This document shows positions 22,746 through 29,384 of a DNA stretch of 44,002 nt, piece after piece. Numbering within the stretch: the stretch's first letter is position 1; every line of letters starts with the position of its first letter. Below the pieces are notes generated by a model that saw only the letters and a list, made by a program, of their open reading frames with translations, had not been told where the DNA came from and ran no database searches. This stretch comes from a virus: positions 1 through 44,002 of the IMG/VR virus record IMGVR_UViG_3300009034_000080; one strand, written 5' to 3'. The translations under genes and the position numbers were made by a program.

Positions 22746-22908
22746 CAGATTCTTTTCCTTTCATTAAGTGCTTGGCGGCACCGAAGAGTGTGGCCATAAT
22801 TATCGGGAACAGAATTATCCCCGTCCACGACCAATTCTCAAGATAACCAACAGTTTTCAGGACTATCAGTTCAAGCAATAGCAAATCCCAAAAATCTATA
22901 TCGCCCAT
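22738..22908 (-). CDS. 56-aa small membrane protein
   Basis: It is read from an ATG at 22908 that overlaps the end of the zinc protein gene. Two hydrophobic stretches (about residues 5-21, LLLLELIVLKTVGYL; and 30-46, GIILFPIIMATLFGAA) are followed by a charged tail KGKESDD. It may be a membrane-active accessory protein; holin is possible but there is no neighbouring lysin. Confidence 0.5.
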   Translation of the reverse strand: MGDIDFWDLLLLELIVLKTVGYLENWSWTGIILFPIIMATLFGAAKHLMKGKESDD

Positions 22909-23081
22909 TTTAGTTCACGCCTTCCTGCATCAGCCTCCTTACTGCAATCGGGACAAACAGGCCACTCAGCCTCTTCATCATATCGCCAGCCCTTCTCATT
23001 TGCCTCTTCTGCGGTACACTGGTCTCTCGCACCACAAACACAGCACTCCAGATGCAGTTCTTTGTCACTTGCCTTGGTCAT
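22896..23081 (-). CDS. Small zinc-ribbon protein (61 aa)
   Basis: Two CxxC pairs (CCVCGAR and CPDC) form a zinc-ribbon pattern. It overlaps both neighbours and starts with ATG behind GGAGGCTGGAG. Likely a small nucleic-acid- or protein-binding accessory factor. Confidence 0.6.
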   Translation of the reverse strand: MTKASDKELHLECCVCGARDQCTAEEANEKGWRYDEEAEWPVCPDCSKEADAGRRELKWAI

Positions 23082-23469
23082 CTCCAGCCTCCTTCCACTT
23101 CAGCGCGGCGCGTGCGCAAAGCAGAACCGCGGGCAATCCGTTAGGTCTTCCGCAAGTGCACCTACCACCAACGTCACACACGTCAATAATTCTATTCAGC
23201 GTCTCCCGCAGCCGCAGCATTTCGGTTTCGAACTTCTTTGCCGTATCCACCGCGCCATCTCGATACCCCACTGCATGTTGCCCGTCCAGCTGCGCCTTCA
23301 GCCGCTCAACCTCGGCTTTGAGGGCGGCTTCACGCTTTTTTGCCTCTTTGAATTCCCACAGCAAGTGTTCACAGGCACCAAGCTCACAACAATCGTTATC
23401 TGCGCATAAGTATCCATCTAACCAGCATTGTGGTGCCCAGTCGTCGTCATCGAATTCATGGTTACTCAC
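23065..23469 (-). CDS. Hypothetical 134-aa protein with cysteines and coiled coil
   Basis: The N-terminus is acidic and cysteine-rich (CADNDCCELGACEH), the middle a coiled coil (EAKKREAALKAEVERLKAQL), the end CTCGRPNG and a helix. The GTG start overlaps the upstream TGA (GTGA). Many phages carry similar coiled-coil accessory proteins of unknown role. Confidence 0.55.
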   Translation of the reverse strand: MSNHEFDDDDWAPQCWLDGYLCADNDCCELGACEHLLWEFKEAKKREAALKAEVERLKAQLDGQHAVGYRDGAVDTAKKFETEMLRLRETLNRIIDVCDVGGRCTCGRPNGLPAVLLCARAALKWKEAGDDQGK

Positions 23470-23690
23470 TCTCCCACCTCCTTCAGCGCGGCACCGAGAA
23501 GCCGCTTTTCCAGTTGGTCGAAGATAGCAGCGGGAGTTTCTGCGCCCCGCCTGTATTGCGCTATCGCCGATTCGATATACGTTTCCAGGGTCTCTTGTGA
23601 TTCCCGCAGCTCGGCGTTCTCGGCTTCGAGGGCGGTGATTTCGTCCACCAAAGCCTGCACCTCGTCATCGGGCACGTTAAACTCGCTCAC
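23466..23690 (-). CDS. Small coiled-coil protein (74 aa)
   Basis: The GTG at 23690 has GGAGGGGGAATC directly upstream; the ATG at 23732 lacks a usable site. Residues about 12-38 form a leucine-zipper-like helix (LVDEITALEAENAELRESQ). Not recognised. Confidence 0.55.
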   Translation of the reverse strand: MSEFNVPDDEVQALVDEITALEAENAELRESQETLETYIESAIAQYRRGAETPAAIFDQLEKRLLGAALKEVGE

Positions 23691-23712
23691 GATTCCCCCT
23701 CCACGCCGACCG

Positions 23713-23925
23713 CTATTCATCCACTTCTTCATAGCCTTTGGGAATTACGCCGTGTATCGCCATCGGCCAGTCCTCGAATTTGCTGACCAATAGCGTTGAG
23801 CCACATTTCGGGCACAGAACGTGTAGAGCATCTAAGCCCATTACAATGCCCTTCTTGCTCACGTCATCTGGCGTAAAATAGACGCCACACTCCTCGTCCT
23901 TGCATTGAAATACAAACGTGTCCAT
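23713..23925 (-). CDS. Small zinc-ribbon protein (70 aa)
   Basis: CKDEECG near the N-terminus and CPKCG in the middle make a four-cysteine zinc site. The C-terminus is acidic. Starts with ATG behind AAAGGAGTTAGGT. Function unknown. Confidence 0.6.
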   Translation of the reverse strand: MDTFVFQCKDEECGVYFTPDDVSKKGIVMGLDALHVLCPKCGSTLLVSKFEDWPMAIHGVIPKGYEEVDE

Positions 23926-23927
23926 AC

Positions 23928-24266
23928 CTAACTCCTTTCTGTTTCCGCCCCGACCGCCTCAAGCGCGGCCATAGTTATTTCGCACGCGGCTTCAGCAACA
24001 TTGAGAAGCGTGATATTGCGGATGCAATGATAAAAAGCGTCCTGAAAATTCGACCAAACATCGTGCTTTTCTTCGCAGTCATCACCAAAATTCTCCGCTA
24101 TTTTCTCCACCAGCATCCAAGCATCGTCGAGGCTGGTGAGCGGAGACCAAGAATAATCACCAACACCGGGACGGCGCACAAGAATGCAAGTTGGCGTAAT
24201 TGCTTTAACTACTTCCCACCCCATCACCCGCGTCGCCGCGAATTCCACAAGCTTGGTGTCAGTCAT
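23928..24266 (-). CDS. ABA-sandwich-like phage protein
   Basis: The 112-aa protein has the pattern of small phage ABA-sandwich proteins: a tryptophan strand (VMGWEVV), WSPLTSLDDAWMLVEKIAENF, and a final AACEITMAALEAVG helix. The ATG overlaps the upstream TAA (TAATG). It shares pattern with the genes at 24475 and 24773. Confidence 0.6.
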   Translation of the reverse strand: MTDTKLVEFAATRVMGWEVVKAITPTCILVRRPGVGDYSWSPLTSLDDAWMLVEKIAENFGDDCEEKHDVWSNFQDAFYHCIRNITLLNVAEAACEITMAALEAVGAETERS

Positions 24267-24469
24267 TAGGGCTTCCTTTCTTTGATAGCTCTCTTCTCAA
24301 TTTCTTTTTTTAACCAATCAGGGTCATACTCAAATTTTTTGAATTCATCAACCATCTCAGGTGGCGGCGGTTGTACAACAACCCTGAATTGACCTCCGCA
24401 GAGAGCAAAATATCGACCAAGACATTTTGTGTTCCGTTTGCAATTTTTACAGGTTTCTATTCGTTGCAT
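24266..24469 (-). CDS. Small cysteine-containing protein (67 aa)
   Basis: The ATG at 24469 has GGGGAATAAGAATA upstream; the TTG at 24487 is less likely. It begins with CKNCKRNTKCLGRYF and CGG, a small cysteine cluster, then a charged helix. Not recognised. Confidence 0.55.
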   Translation of the reverse strand: MQRIETCKNCKRNTKCLGRYFALCGGQFRVVVQPPPPEMVDEFKKFEYDPDWLKKEIEKRAIKERKP

Positions 24470-24474
24470 TATTC

Positions 24475-24780
24475 TTATTCCCCGCAAAACGCCGCGTCGC
24501 AGGCCGCAAGCAAGGCGTCGAGTTCGGTTGTAGCTTTTCCCTCAAAAATACCTGTAGATGCAATGCCGTATTTCCAAATACTGACCCCGCAACCCTTTGG
24601 AGATAACATAAATTGGCAGCAATATCCCCGTTCTACCAGCTTCCCCTTCAGCGCTTCCACCAGCGCGGGGCCGGTGGGGTAGATGGCTGGCATAGGGATG
24701 CCGCCCGAAATATAAGCTGGCGTTATCGGCTCAATCCCCATCGCCTTGCATACCCGCTCGGTTTGTGTTTGGTTAGTCAC
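24475..24780 (-). CDS. ABA-sandwich-like phage protein (101 aa)
   Basis: It ends TTELDALLAACDAAFCGE, has YPTGPALVEALKGKLVERGY and a tryptophan strand, as in small phage ABA-sandwich proteins. GTG start overlapping the upstream stop. Paralogous in pattern with the neighbours. Confidence 0.6.
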   Translation of the reverse strand: MTNQTQTERVCKAMGIEPITPAYISGGIPMPAIYPTGPALVEALKGKLVERGYCCQFMLSPKGCGVSIWKYGIASTGIFEGKATTELDALLAACDAAFCGE

Positions 24781-25132
24781 TTTCCACCCCCAGCTTCAGG
24801 AACGCTTCGCACAGAGCGCATTCTTCGGTTTTGGCAATCTCTACAGCTTTTTGCTTCCACCCATAGTTCTCGCCCCGCTCAATTACACAGAAAGCTTGCG
24901 GCTTATGGTCTTCGTCATATTTCGATATGCCCATCTCCCAGCGATAACCACCACCGAGTAGCCACGCCTTGATTTCCTTGCAAGCGCAGCAGGAGTGGAG
25001 GTAGTCGGGAAGCAAATCTAACGTGCCATTGGGATAACGCCAGTAAACAGCGTTTGTTCCGTGTATATATCTGGTAGTTTCTTCCAACCCCAGCCGCCGC
25101 GCTATCTCGGCGTTCTTCTCTTCGTCAGTCAC
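24773..25132 (-). CDS. ABA-sandwich-like phage protein (119 aa)
   Basis: The N-terminus EEKNAEIARRLGLEE and LLPDYLHSCCACKEIKAWLLGGGYRW are typical of a family of phage proteins that pair a short IAxxLG helix with an ABA sandwich. It ends CALCEAFLKLG. GTG start. Function unknown. Confidence 0.6.
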   Translation of the reverse strand: MTDEEKNAEIARRLGLEETTRYIHGTNAVYWRYPNGTLDLLPDYLHSCCACKEIKAWLLGGGYRWEMGISKYDEDHKPQAFCVIERGENYGWKQKAVEIAKTEECALCEAFLKLGVESD

Positions 25133-25145
25133 GAGTCACCGCCTT

Positions 25146-25355
25146 TCACGCGTTCCATATATGCCCGCACTCCGTACACTGAACCCTGCTTCCCTCTTTC
25201 CAGAAGTAGGTCTCGCATTTAGGACACGACATTACGCCCGGGTCGGCACAGAAAGCAGCCGCCCACGGACGATTAGATTTGAACATAGCATTCATTCGCC
25301 TATCGGCATCTTCCCAATCAAACGGCTTGCCTTCTATGATTTTAACGTTTTTCAT
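25146..25355 (-). CDS. Zinc-ribbon protein (69 aa)
   Basis: CPKCETYFWKEGSRVQCTECG is a clear four-cysteine zinc ribbon at the C-terminus. The ATG at 25355 has AAGGGGCAAGAAA upstream; a longer frame to 25421 is not supported. It overlaps the end of the 58-aa gene by 14 nt. Confidence 0.6.
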   Translation of the reverse strand: MKNVKIIEGKPFDWEDADRRMNAMFKSNRPWAAAFCADPGVMSCPKCETYFWKEGSRVQCTECGHIWNA

Positions 25356-25518
25356 TTTCTTGCCCCTTGTTAGGTTTTCGGAAATCCTTAATGCTTGTGG
25401 AATCTGGTGTTGTTTTCCCATCCCATTGATATTTGGGGCAATCTACATCACACGTAGATGGTGTGGCTTTAACAAGACACTTGCCGTAATGCATGCACGA
25501 ACGTTCTCCCCAGCTCAC
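25342..25518 (-). CDS. 58-aa cysteine-rich protein
   Basis: GTG start at 25518 after GGAAGGCGGTGAGGT. It has CMHYGKCLVKATPSTCDVDC followed by YQWDG, a recurring pattern of small phage proteins with spaced cysteines. Probably binds a metal. Its frame overlaps the zinc-ribbon gene downstream. Confidence 0.5.
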   Translation of the reverse strand: MSWGERSCMHYGKCLVKATPSTCDVDCPKYQWDGKTTPDSTSIKDFRKPNKGQENEKR

Positions 25519-25521
25519 ACC

Positions 25522-25602
25522 TCACCGCCTTCCTAACGCGCAGAACCGCGCAACCATCAGCACCAGCAACACGTAGCAGATTGCCGCAGATAGGTAGGTC
25601 AT
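25522..25602 (-). CDS. 26-aa membrane mini-protein
   Basis: ATG at 25602 overlaps the upstream TGA (ATGA). The peptide is almost all hydrophobic (AAICYVLLVLMVARF) and ends in arginines, a single membrane segment. Small but well placed for translational coupling. Confidence 0.4.
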   Translation of the reverse strand: MTYLSAAICYVLLVLMVARFCALGRR

Positions 25603-25904
25603 TGCTTGCCGCCCTCTCGCTTTTGATATTCTTCCCAAGCCAAGTCGTCAATTACCTCGAAGTCTTTGCCAACACACTCAAGGCCATCTTTTACCGCCGC
25701 CGGATAAGGCTCTCTCAGCATGGCGTCAACCGTGTAGGGATAGCCTTCGGGCTTTTTGCCGAACAGGGGATTGCCGCTCAACAGCACATCCATGTCAACC
25801 CTTATTTCGTCCCACATAATGCCCCAACCGTCAAGGCCGTGATAGACCACTGTTCCTATACGGCCATCAGGCAGCTTGACTATCGCTCCAGGATTTACTC
25901 TCAT
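25599..25904 (-). CDS. Hypothetical 101-aa protein
   Basis: It begins MRVNPGAIVKLPDGRIGTVVY, an SH3-like or KOW-like strand pattern, then an acidic helix. It overlaps the genes on both sides by 4 nt. Function unknown. Confidence 0.5.
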   Translation of the reverse strand: MRVNPGAIVKLPDGRIGTVVYHGLDGWGIMWDEIRVDMDVLLSGNPLFGKKPEGYPYTVDAMLREPYPAAVKDGLECVGKDFEVIDDLAWEEYQKREGGKQ

Positions 25905-26143
25905 TGCTTGCCGCCTTTCACCAAGCCTTCTCCGATTCTGAGAACGCGCCCTCTTTCAATCTCAGCTTGCATGTAGGGGGGAATTCGCGCATCCTTTTTG
26001 AAGATCCAGCAACAACAACCATTGTGATACCGCGCGCTATCATTCAATGTCGGACACGCCTCTTCCCATAGTTGTTCAGGCGTTTTCGAATCTCTAATTT
26101 GCATTTCGGCCTCGCCCATCAAGCGAAAACAGTCGCCCCTCAC
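25901..26143 (-). CDS. Hypothetical 80-aa protein (start uncertain)
   Basis: GTG at 26143 overlaps the upstream TGA; an ATG at 26104 has GCGAGGCCGAA upstream and would give 67 aa. The core has CCCWIFKKDARIPPYM. Not recognised. Confidence 0.5.
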   Translation of the reverse strand: MRGDCFRLMGEAEMQIRDSKTPEQLWEEACPTLNDSARYHNGCCCWIFKKDARIPPYMQAEIERGRVLRIGEGLVKGGKQ

Positions 26144-26589
26144 TCCTCACCGCCTTTCCCACACAGTTCCCGCCACGCCTTGCGGAGCGCGTTCATCAGG
26201 GGGCGCTTGCGCCCCTCCATAGTTGGACGAAAAGGACTTCTTCGTTCGTAACAATCAGGCGTGACACAGCATCTTCCGCAATCTGGGAGCTTGTTGTGTT
26301 TTTTCCATCTATAGCGAAGGCAGAGGGCACAGGTACGATTGTCGTTTCCGAGAGACCATGACCTATTGCCGAAGATGCTTTTTCGCGGTCTATTCGCCCG
26401 CCACTTCAAAAAAGTGAGCAACAGGGCTTCCTTTTCCGTCCCTCGATATTCCCATAGTGCAATCAGCAGTGCGTTCCTGTCTTTTTTGCAGACGGCATCT
26501 ATCGCCGCTTGCGCCTTCTTCGTGAACTTCTTGATGCCCGCTTCCTCACGCAGTTTCTCGGCATACGCCCTGATTTGCTTCTCGGTCAT
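26140..26589 (-). CDS. Hypothetical basic protein with cysteine motif (149 aa)
   Basis: ATG at 26589 has GGGAGG 8 nt upstream. Residues about 1-70 are helical (MTEKQIRAYAEKLREEAG); about 85-120 hold CALCLRYRWKK and CGRCC, a likely zinc site, and the end is basic. It is the first gene after the repeat region, and one 22-bp repeat lies 18 nt upstream of its ATG, so it may be controlled by it. Confidence 0.5.
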   Translation of the reverse strand: MTEKQIRAYAEKLREEAGIKKFTKKAQAAIDAVCKKDRNALLIALWEYRGTEKEALLLTFLKWRANRPRKSIFGNRSWSLGNDNRTCALCLRYRWKKHNKLPDCGRCCVTPDCYERRSPFRPTMEGRKRPLMNALRKAWRELCGKGGEE

Positions 26590-26980
26590 TTCTGCAGCCT
26601 CCCAACAGTTATAGGTTTTTCCCCAATTCCATTGCACTTGTGCCGCTATATAGGGGTATGGGTAATAATTTCCCCAATTAATTTACACGTGATGATACAC
26701 ATACCAATAATTAGATTAATTTTTATAATATATATATATTGTATCTGAGAAGAAAATCGGTCAAACCGCAACCAAAACCCGCCCGCGCAGGGACTTGCGA
26801 AAGTAAAACGCGCAATGGCCCTCCGAAAATTCCGATTTTTGGTTATAAGTATTTCCCCAATTTTGGAGAAAATTGGCGGAATTAGACTAATTCTTACGGG
26901 GTTTGGAGTTGGACGAATTCTTACCCATCCGGGCGATATGCATAACTTGTGCATGTTTTCAGCCCCGTTAGTTATAAAAA
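26590..26980. other. AT-rich non-coding region with repeat array (candidate origin or operator)
   Basis: No gene is supported over about 390 nt. It contains seven 22-bp repeats, a TATATATATA stretch (26727-26739), a CCAATTTT GGAG AAAATTGG hairpin (26857-26876) and an ATGCA/TGCAT palindrome (26938-26954). The make-up fits a replication origin or a multi-operator control region. Confidence 0.55.
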
Positions 26981-26991
26981 TTAGTCCAACT
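26607..26991. repeat. Seven diverged copies of a 22-bp element (iterons or operators)
   Basis: Copies: 26607-26628 (-), 26658-26679 (-), 26709-26730 (+), 26841-26862 (-), 26880-26901 (+), 26907-26928 (+), 26970-26991 (-). Examples: AGTTGGACGAATTCTTACCC (copy 6) and AATTGGGGAAATTATTACCC (copy 2). The first three start exactly 51 bp apart. Copy 5 begins with the palindrome AATTAGACTAATT. Most pairs agree at 14-18 of 22 positions. Confidence 0.7.
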
Positions 26992-27193
26992 TCGCACCGC
27001 AACAGTAGCACCAGAAGCCGCTGGCGCGCCTGCCGAGAAAGGAGCCTTGGATCAGATCACCGACGCGCGAGAGCGTGTAAAAGCAGGTCCCGGCGAAGAG
27101 TCTCGACCCGCACGCGCCGCAGGTGATTACTTGTTCTTGCCGAACTTCATCCCCGGGAGTTTCGGCTTGTCGAGGTTCACCGCCTCCTTCCAA
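26981..27193 (-). CDS. Zinc-ribbon ORF with no clear start
   Basis: The C-terminal 48 residues (CGACGSRLFAGTCFYTLSRV, later WCYCCGAKLD) form a convincing zinc ribbon. The frame overlaps the 27127 gene, and no ATG or GTG is near the domain; a TTG at 27193 is the only candidate. It might be reached by frameshifting from the upstream gene. Confidence 0.35.
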   Translation of the reverse strand: MEGGGEPRQAETPGDEVRQEQVITCGACGSRLFAGTCFYTLSRVGDLIQGSFLGRRASGFWCYCCGAKLD

Positions 27194-27345
27194 GCCTCCT
27201 GGGTCTGCTTGATTATCTTCCGCAGGAGGCGCTTGTACCTCCGGCACGCCGAGCGATTCCTCTTCAGGAAGAACGCCCTCGCCTCCATCTCCGCCATCGC
27301 GACCAGCCTCTTGATCTCGTGCCACTTCGTGTCCTCCAAGTTCAT
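27127..27345 (-). CDS. Small basic helical protein (72 aa)
   Basis: ATG at 27345 with GGAGAGGAAAAC upstream, overlapping the upstream TGA. The protein is lysine/arginine-rich (SACRRYKRLLRKIIKQTQEAW) and could bind nucleic acid. Not recognised. Confidence 0.55.
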   Translation of the reverse strand: MNLEDTKWHEIKRLVAMAEMEARAFFLKRNRSACRRYKRLLRKIIKQTQEAWKEAVNLDKPKLPGMKFGKNK

Positions 27346-27578
27346 GTTTTCCTCTCCAGCTTACGAACCTTTCCTTCCAAGCGAGTCACTTCCCTTTCAA
27401 GCGCGTCCTCGCGGAAATTGATTTCCTCCTCGCCGTGTTCGATGCAGAGCACCTGTTCACAGTCCTTGATGACCTGCGTCTCCGTCATGGGGTTGATGGA
27501 CCTCCCGCACCTCTCGCAGCAGGGATGCTTCGTGGGCGACACGTAGACGTTGTTGTCGGGACTTATGAATTCCCACAC
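27342..27578 (-). CDS. Zinc finger plus coiled coil (78 aa)
   Basis: CCERCGRSI and CEQVLCIEHG give a zinc site, followed by a coiled coil (REDALEREVTRLEGKVRKLE). GTG start behind GAGGGGGG. Function unknown. Confidence 0.55.
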   Translation of the reverse strand: MWEFISPDNNVYVSPTKHPCCERCGRSINPMTETQVIKDCEQVLCIEHGEEEINFREDALEREVTRLEGKVRKLERKT

Positions 27579-27591
27579 TCACACACCCCCC

Positions 27592-27687
27592 TCATATAAA
27601 AAAGATAAGCACCCCCAGAAGAACGCATATCGCCAACACCGCAAGAAAAATTCGAATCGAGATTCTGTCCCAGTCACAGAGTTGCAT
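27592..27687 (-). CDS. 31-aa membrane mini-protein
   Basis: ATG at 27687 overlaps the upstream TAA (TAATG) and follows GGGGAAG. One hydrophobic segment (IRIFLAVLAICVLLGVLIFF) covers most of it. It is coupled to the holin-like gene and may act with it. Confidence 0.5.
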   Translation of the reverse strand: MQLCDWDRISIRIFLAVLAICVLLGVLIFFI

Positions 27688-28028
27688 TACTTCCCCACTA
27701 AATAAGCAAGCGGTGCGACGGCCTGCATCAGTCCCTGAACTGAGAGACCGACACACACTATAAGCACCACACCGCATGCAACCACGCCGATGACTTCGCC
27801 TACCGGGTCTTTCCCGGCATCAGCAACCTCGTATGCCTTGCGTATGAAAAGGTAAAACAGGATGGCCGAGATGATTACAAGAATCGCACTGGCTATTCCT
27901 TGCGCCCACCCCGCCAGTGAAACCTGTCTTACCAATTCCTCACCGAGCGGCTGCAGCTTGTCCGCCGCCACATTAAGCTTCTCCGCCACTTTGTCAATTA
28001 TCCGTTCTATCTGAGTAACGTCGGCCAT
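27687..28028 (-). CDS. Two-segment membrane protein, holin-like
   Basis: The 113-aa protein has an N-terminal amphipathic helix (IERIIDKVAEKLNVAADKL) and two membrane segments (about 45-62 and 78-100). Size and topology fit a holin, but no endolysin is in view. GGAGGATGAAGG precedes the ATG. It could also be an anchor for the neighbouring mini-protein. Confidence 0.5.
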   Translation of the reverse strand: MADVTQIERIIDKVAEKLNVAADKLQPLGEELVRQVSLAGWAQGIASAILVIISAILFYLFIRKAYEVADAGKDPVGEVIGVVACGVVLIVCVGLSVQGLMQAVAPLAYLVGK

Positions 28029-28031
28029 CCT

Positions 28032-28592
28032 TCATCCTCCTCTCCTGTAATTCCTAATCCTCAAAGATCGAACAACGAAAGGCGGGCGCACCGCCGCGCA
28101 CATTTCTTCCGCGGCTCTGAGCGCCGTCAGTATTCTCCTGCGGGGCTCCATTCTTTTCGTGGCGGCCAGAACGCCCAACGCGAAATCCCCTCCGGCACCG
28201 CAGGCTTCGAACTTTCTTCTCGAACTGAGCACCTGGAAGTCATCCACGTCCACCAGAAACAGGCGTCCGTAACAACCCACCAGCAGCTTGCCCTTACTCC
28301 TCCTGACCTGCTCCAAGCATCCGTCGGCCTTGAAACAATCTTTCAAAGCATCCACAAAATCCCTCGCCATGAATTTCAGGGGCGATTGGCGGGATGGTTT
28401 CGGGGGGGCCGCGAACTTGTACTTCAGAAGCTGTATGCCGCGGAAGAGGAAGGCGACCCCGAACAGGTACTCGCCTTTGCGAAAGACCTTCCGCTCCCGG
28501 CTGATGAGGAAGGAGTGCGCGTCGTCAATGCCGATGGAATCCCCGCCCATCCATACTCTTCCTCTGGAGACGCACGCGGTTATGCACGTCAT
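28032..28592 (-). CDS. HslV/proteasome-like Ntn peptidase
   Basis: The 186-aa protein begins MTCITACVSRGRVWMGGDSIG, matching the start of HslV and proteasome beta subunits. After removal of Met, Thr becomes residue 1, with D17-S18 and a lysine at about 34 completing the usual T-D-K set. A later GAGGDFALGVLAA matches the conserved GGG..A strip. These enzymes form rings that cut peptides; no HslU partner is visible, so the host unfoldase or a stand-alone role is possible. Confidence 0.72.
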   Translation of the reverse strand: MTCITACVSRGRVWMGGDSIGIDDAHSFLISRERKVFRKGEYLFGVAFLFRGIQLLKYKFAAPPKPSRQSPLKFMARDFVDALKDCFKADGCLEQVRRSKGKLLVGCYGRLFLVDVDDFQVLSSRRKFEACGAGGDFALGVLAATKRMEPRRRILTALRAAEEMCAAVRPPFVVRSLRIRNYRRGG

Positions 28593-28870
28593 TCTGCTCT
28601 CCTCTTCAGCTTCTCTATTACTTCGCCGAGTTCGGTGCCGCCTTTCTCTTCGTACTCCCGCAGCGCCGCTTCCGCTTCACGCGCCCAGTACCCGTCCTCT
28701 ATCGCGCCGCGTTCGAGGCGGCTCATGGTGACGGCATCGAGGCCGAAGTGTTTGCCCCACCGGCGTAACGTGACGCCCATCGCGAGCCGCAACAGGCGGA
28801 GCTGCTTCCCTGCATGATTGTAAGCTTTGCACAGGCGTTCCGCTGGTATGGAATTTTTACATTTGCTCAT
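28589..28870 (-). CDS. XRE-family helix-turn-helix regulator
   Basis: The 93-aa protein has an XRE-type HTH at about residues 24-56 (LRLLRLAMGVTLRRWGKHFG, then TMSRLERG). It is coupled to the peptidase gene by ATGA. It may act on the repeats at 26.6-27.0 kb or on the phage promoters; no direct evidence. Confidence 0.7.
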   Translation of the reverse strand: MSKCKNSIPAERLCKAYNHAGKQLRLLRLAMGVTLRRWGKHFGLDAVTMSRLERGAIEDGYWAREAEAALREYEEKGGTELGEVIEKLKRRAE

Positions 28871-29150
28871 CCGCTTTCTCGCTCACATCAAATTTCGTTA
28901 CGTAAATTCCGAGATCGGTCTGCGCGCAGATCACCTCGGGGAAAGCGAAAGTTATGTGCTCCTTCGCAAGCTCGTCGGGCATCAGGCGCTCATCCGGTGC
29001 CTTCTCCACCGGAATGTCCGTCCTGTTCATCACGGCGGAGCAGAGCTCCGCGAGACACTGTGCGCACCCGAAGGATGTCTGCCTGCAAAGCTTGTCGGGA
29101 TGCAGACAGGCGAAGGCCGCGTCCACGTGGATTATTTTTCTGATCTCCAA
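28857..29150 (-). CDS. Hypothetical 97-aa protein
   Basis: Cysteines C15, C22, C29, C32 and C37 (CLHPDKLCRQTSFGCAQCL) suggest metal binding; the end is FAFPEVICAQTDLGIYVTKFD. TTG start with GGTGGAG upstream. Not recognised. Confidence 0.5.
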   Translation of the reverse strand: MEIRKIIHVDAAFACLHPDKLCRQTSFGCAQCLAELCSAVMNRTDIPVEKAPDERLMPDELAKEHITFAFPEVICAQTDLGIYVTKFDVSEKADEQM

Positions 29151-29372
29151 TTACTCCACCCCGTTCCTCTGCAGCTCTAAAGCGACCGTGATGAATTGGT
29201 CTAATAACGTTTCCATCTTCTCGAGCTTCACGGCCACCCACTGCTTGCCGACGATTCGGGACCATCTCAGTCTTTTCTTTTCGAGCCTGCCCTTGAGAAC
29301 TTCCGCCTTGCGCTTGATGGTCGACAGCTTGGACGTGCCGGTCCTCGAGGGTTCTCCGAATGCGTTAGTCAC
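29151..29372 (-). CDS. Small basic helical protein (73 aa)
   Basis: Basic N-terminal half (KRKAEVLKGRLEKKRLRWSR) and a helix (LEKMETLLDQFITVALELQ). GTG start with AAAAGGAGCC upstream. It follows the sliding clamp; function unknown. Confidence 0.5.
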   Translation of the reverse strand: MTNAFGEPSRTGTSKLSTIKRKAEVLKGRLEKKRLRWSRIVGKQWVAVKLEKMETLLDQFITVALELQRNGVE

Positions 29373-29384
29373 AATAGGCTCCTT

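Noticed and set aside
26727-26739. TATATATATA as a promoter -10
   Set aside because: No -35 at proper spacing and no gene directly downstream; more likely part of the AT-rich repeat region.
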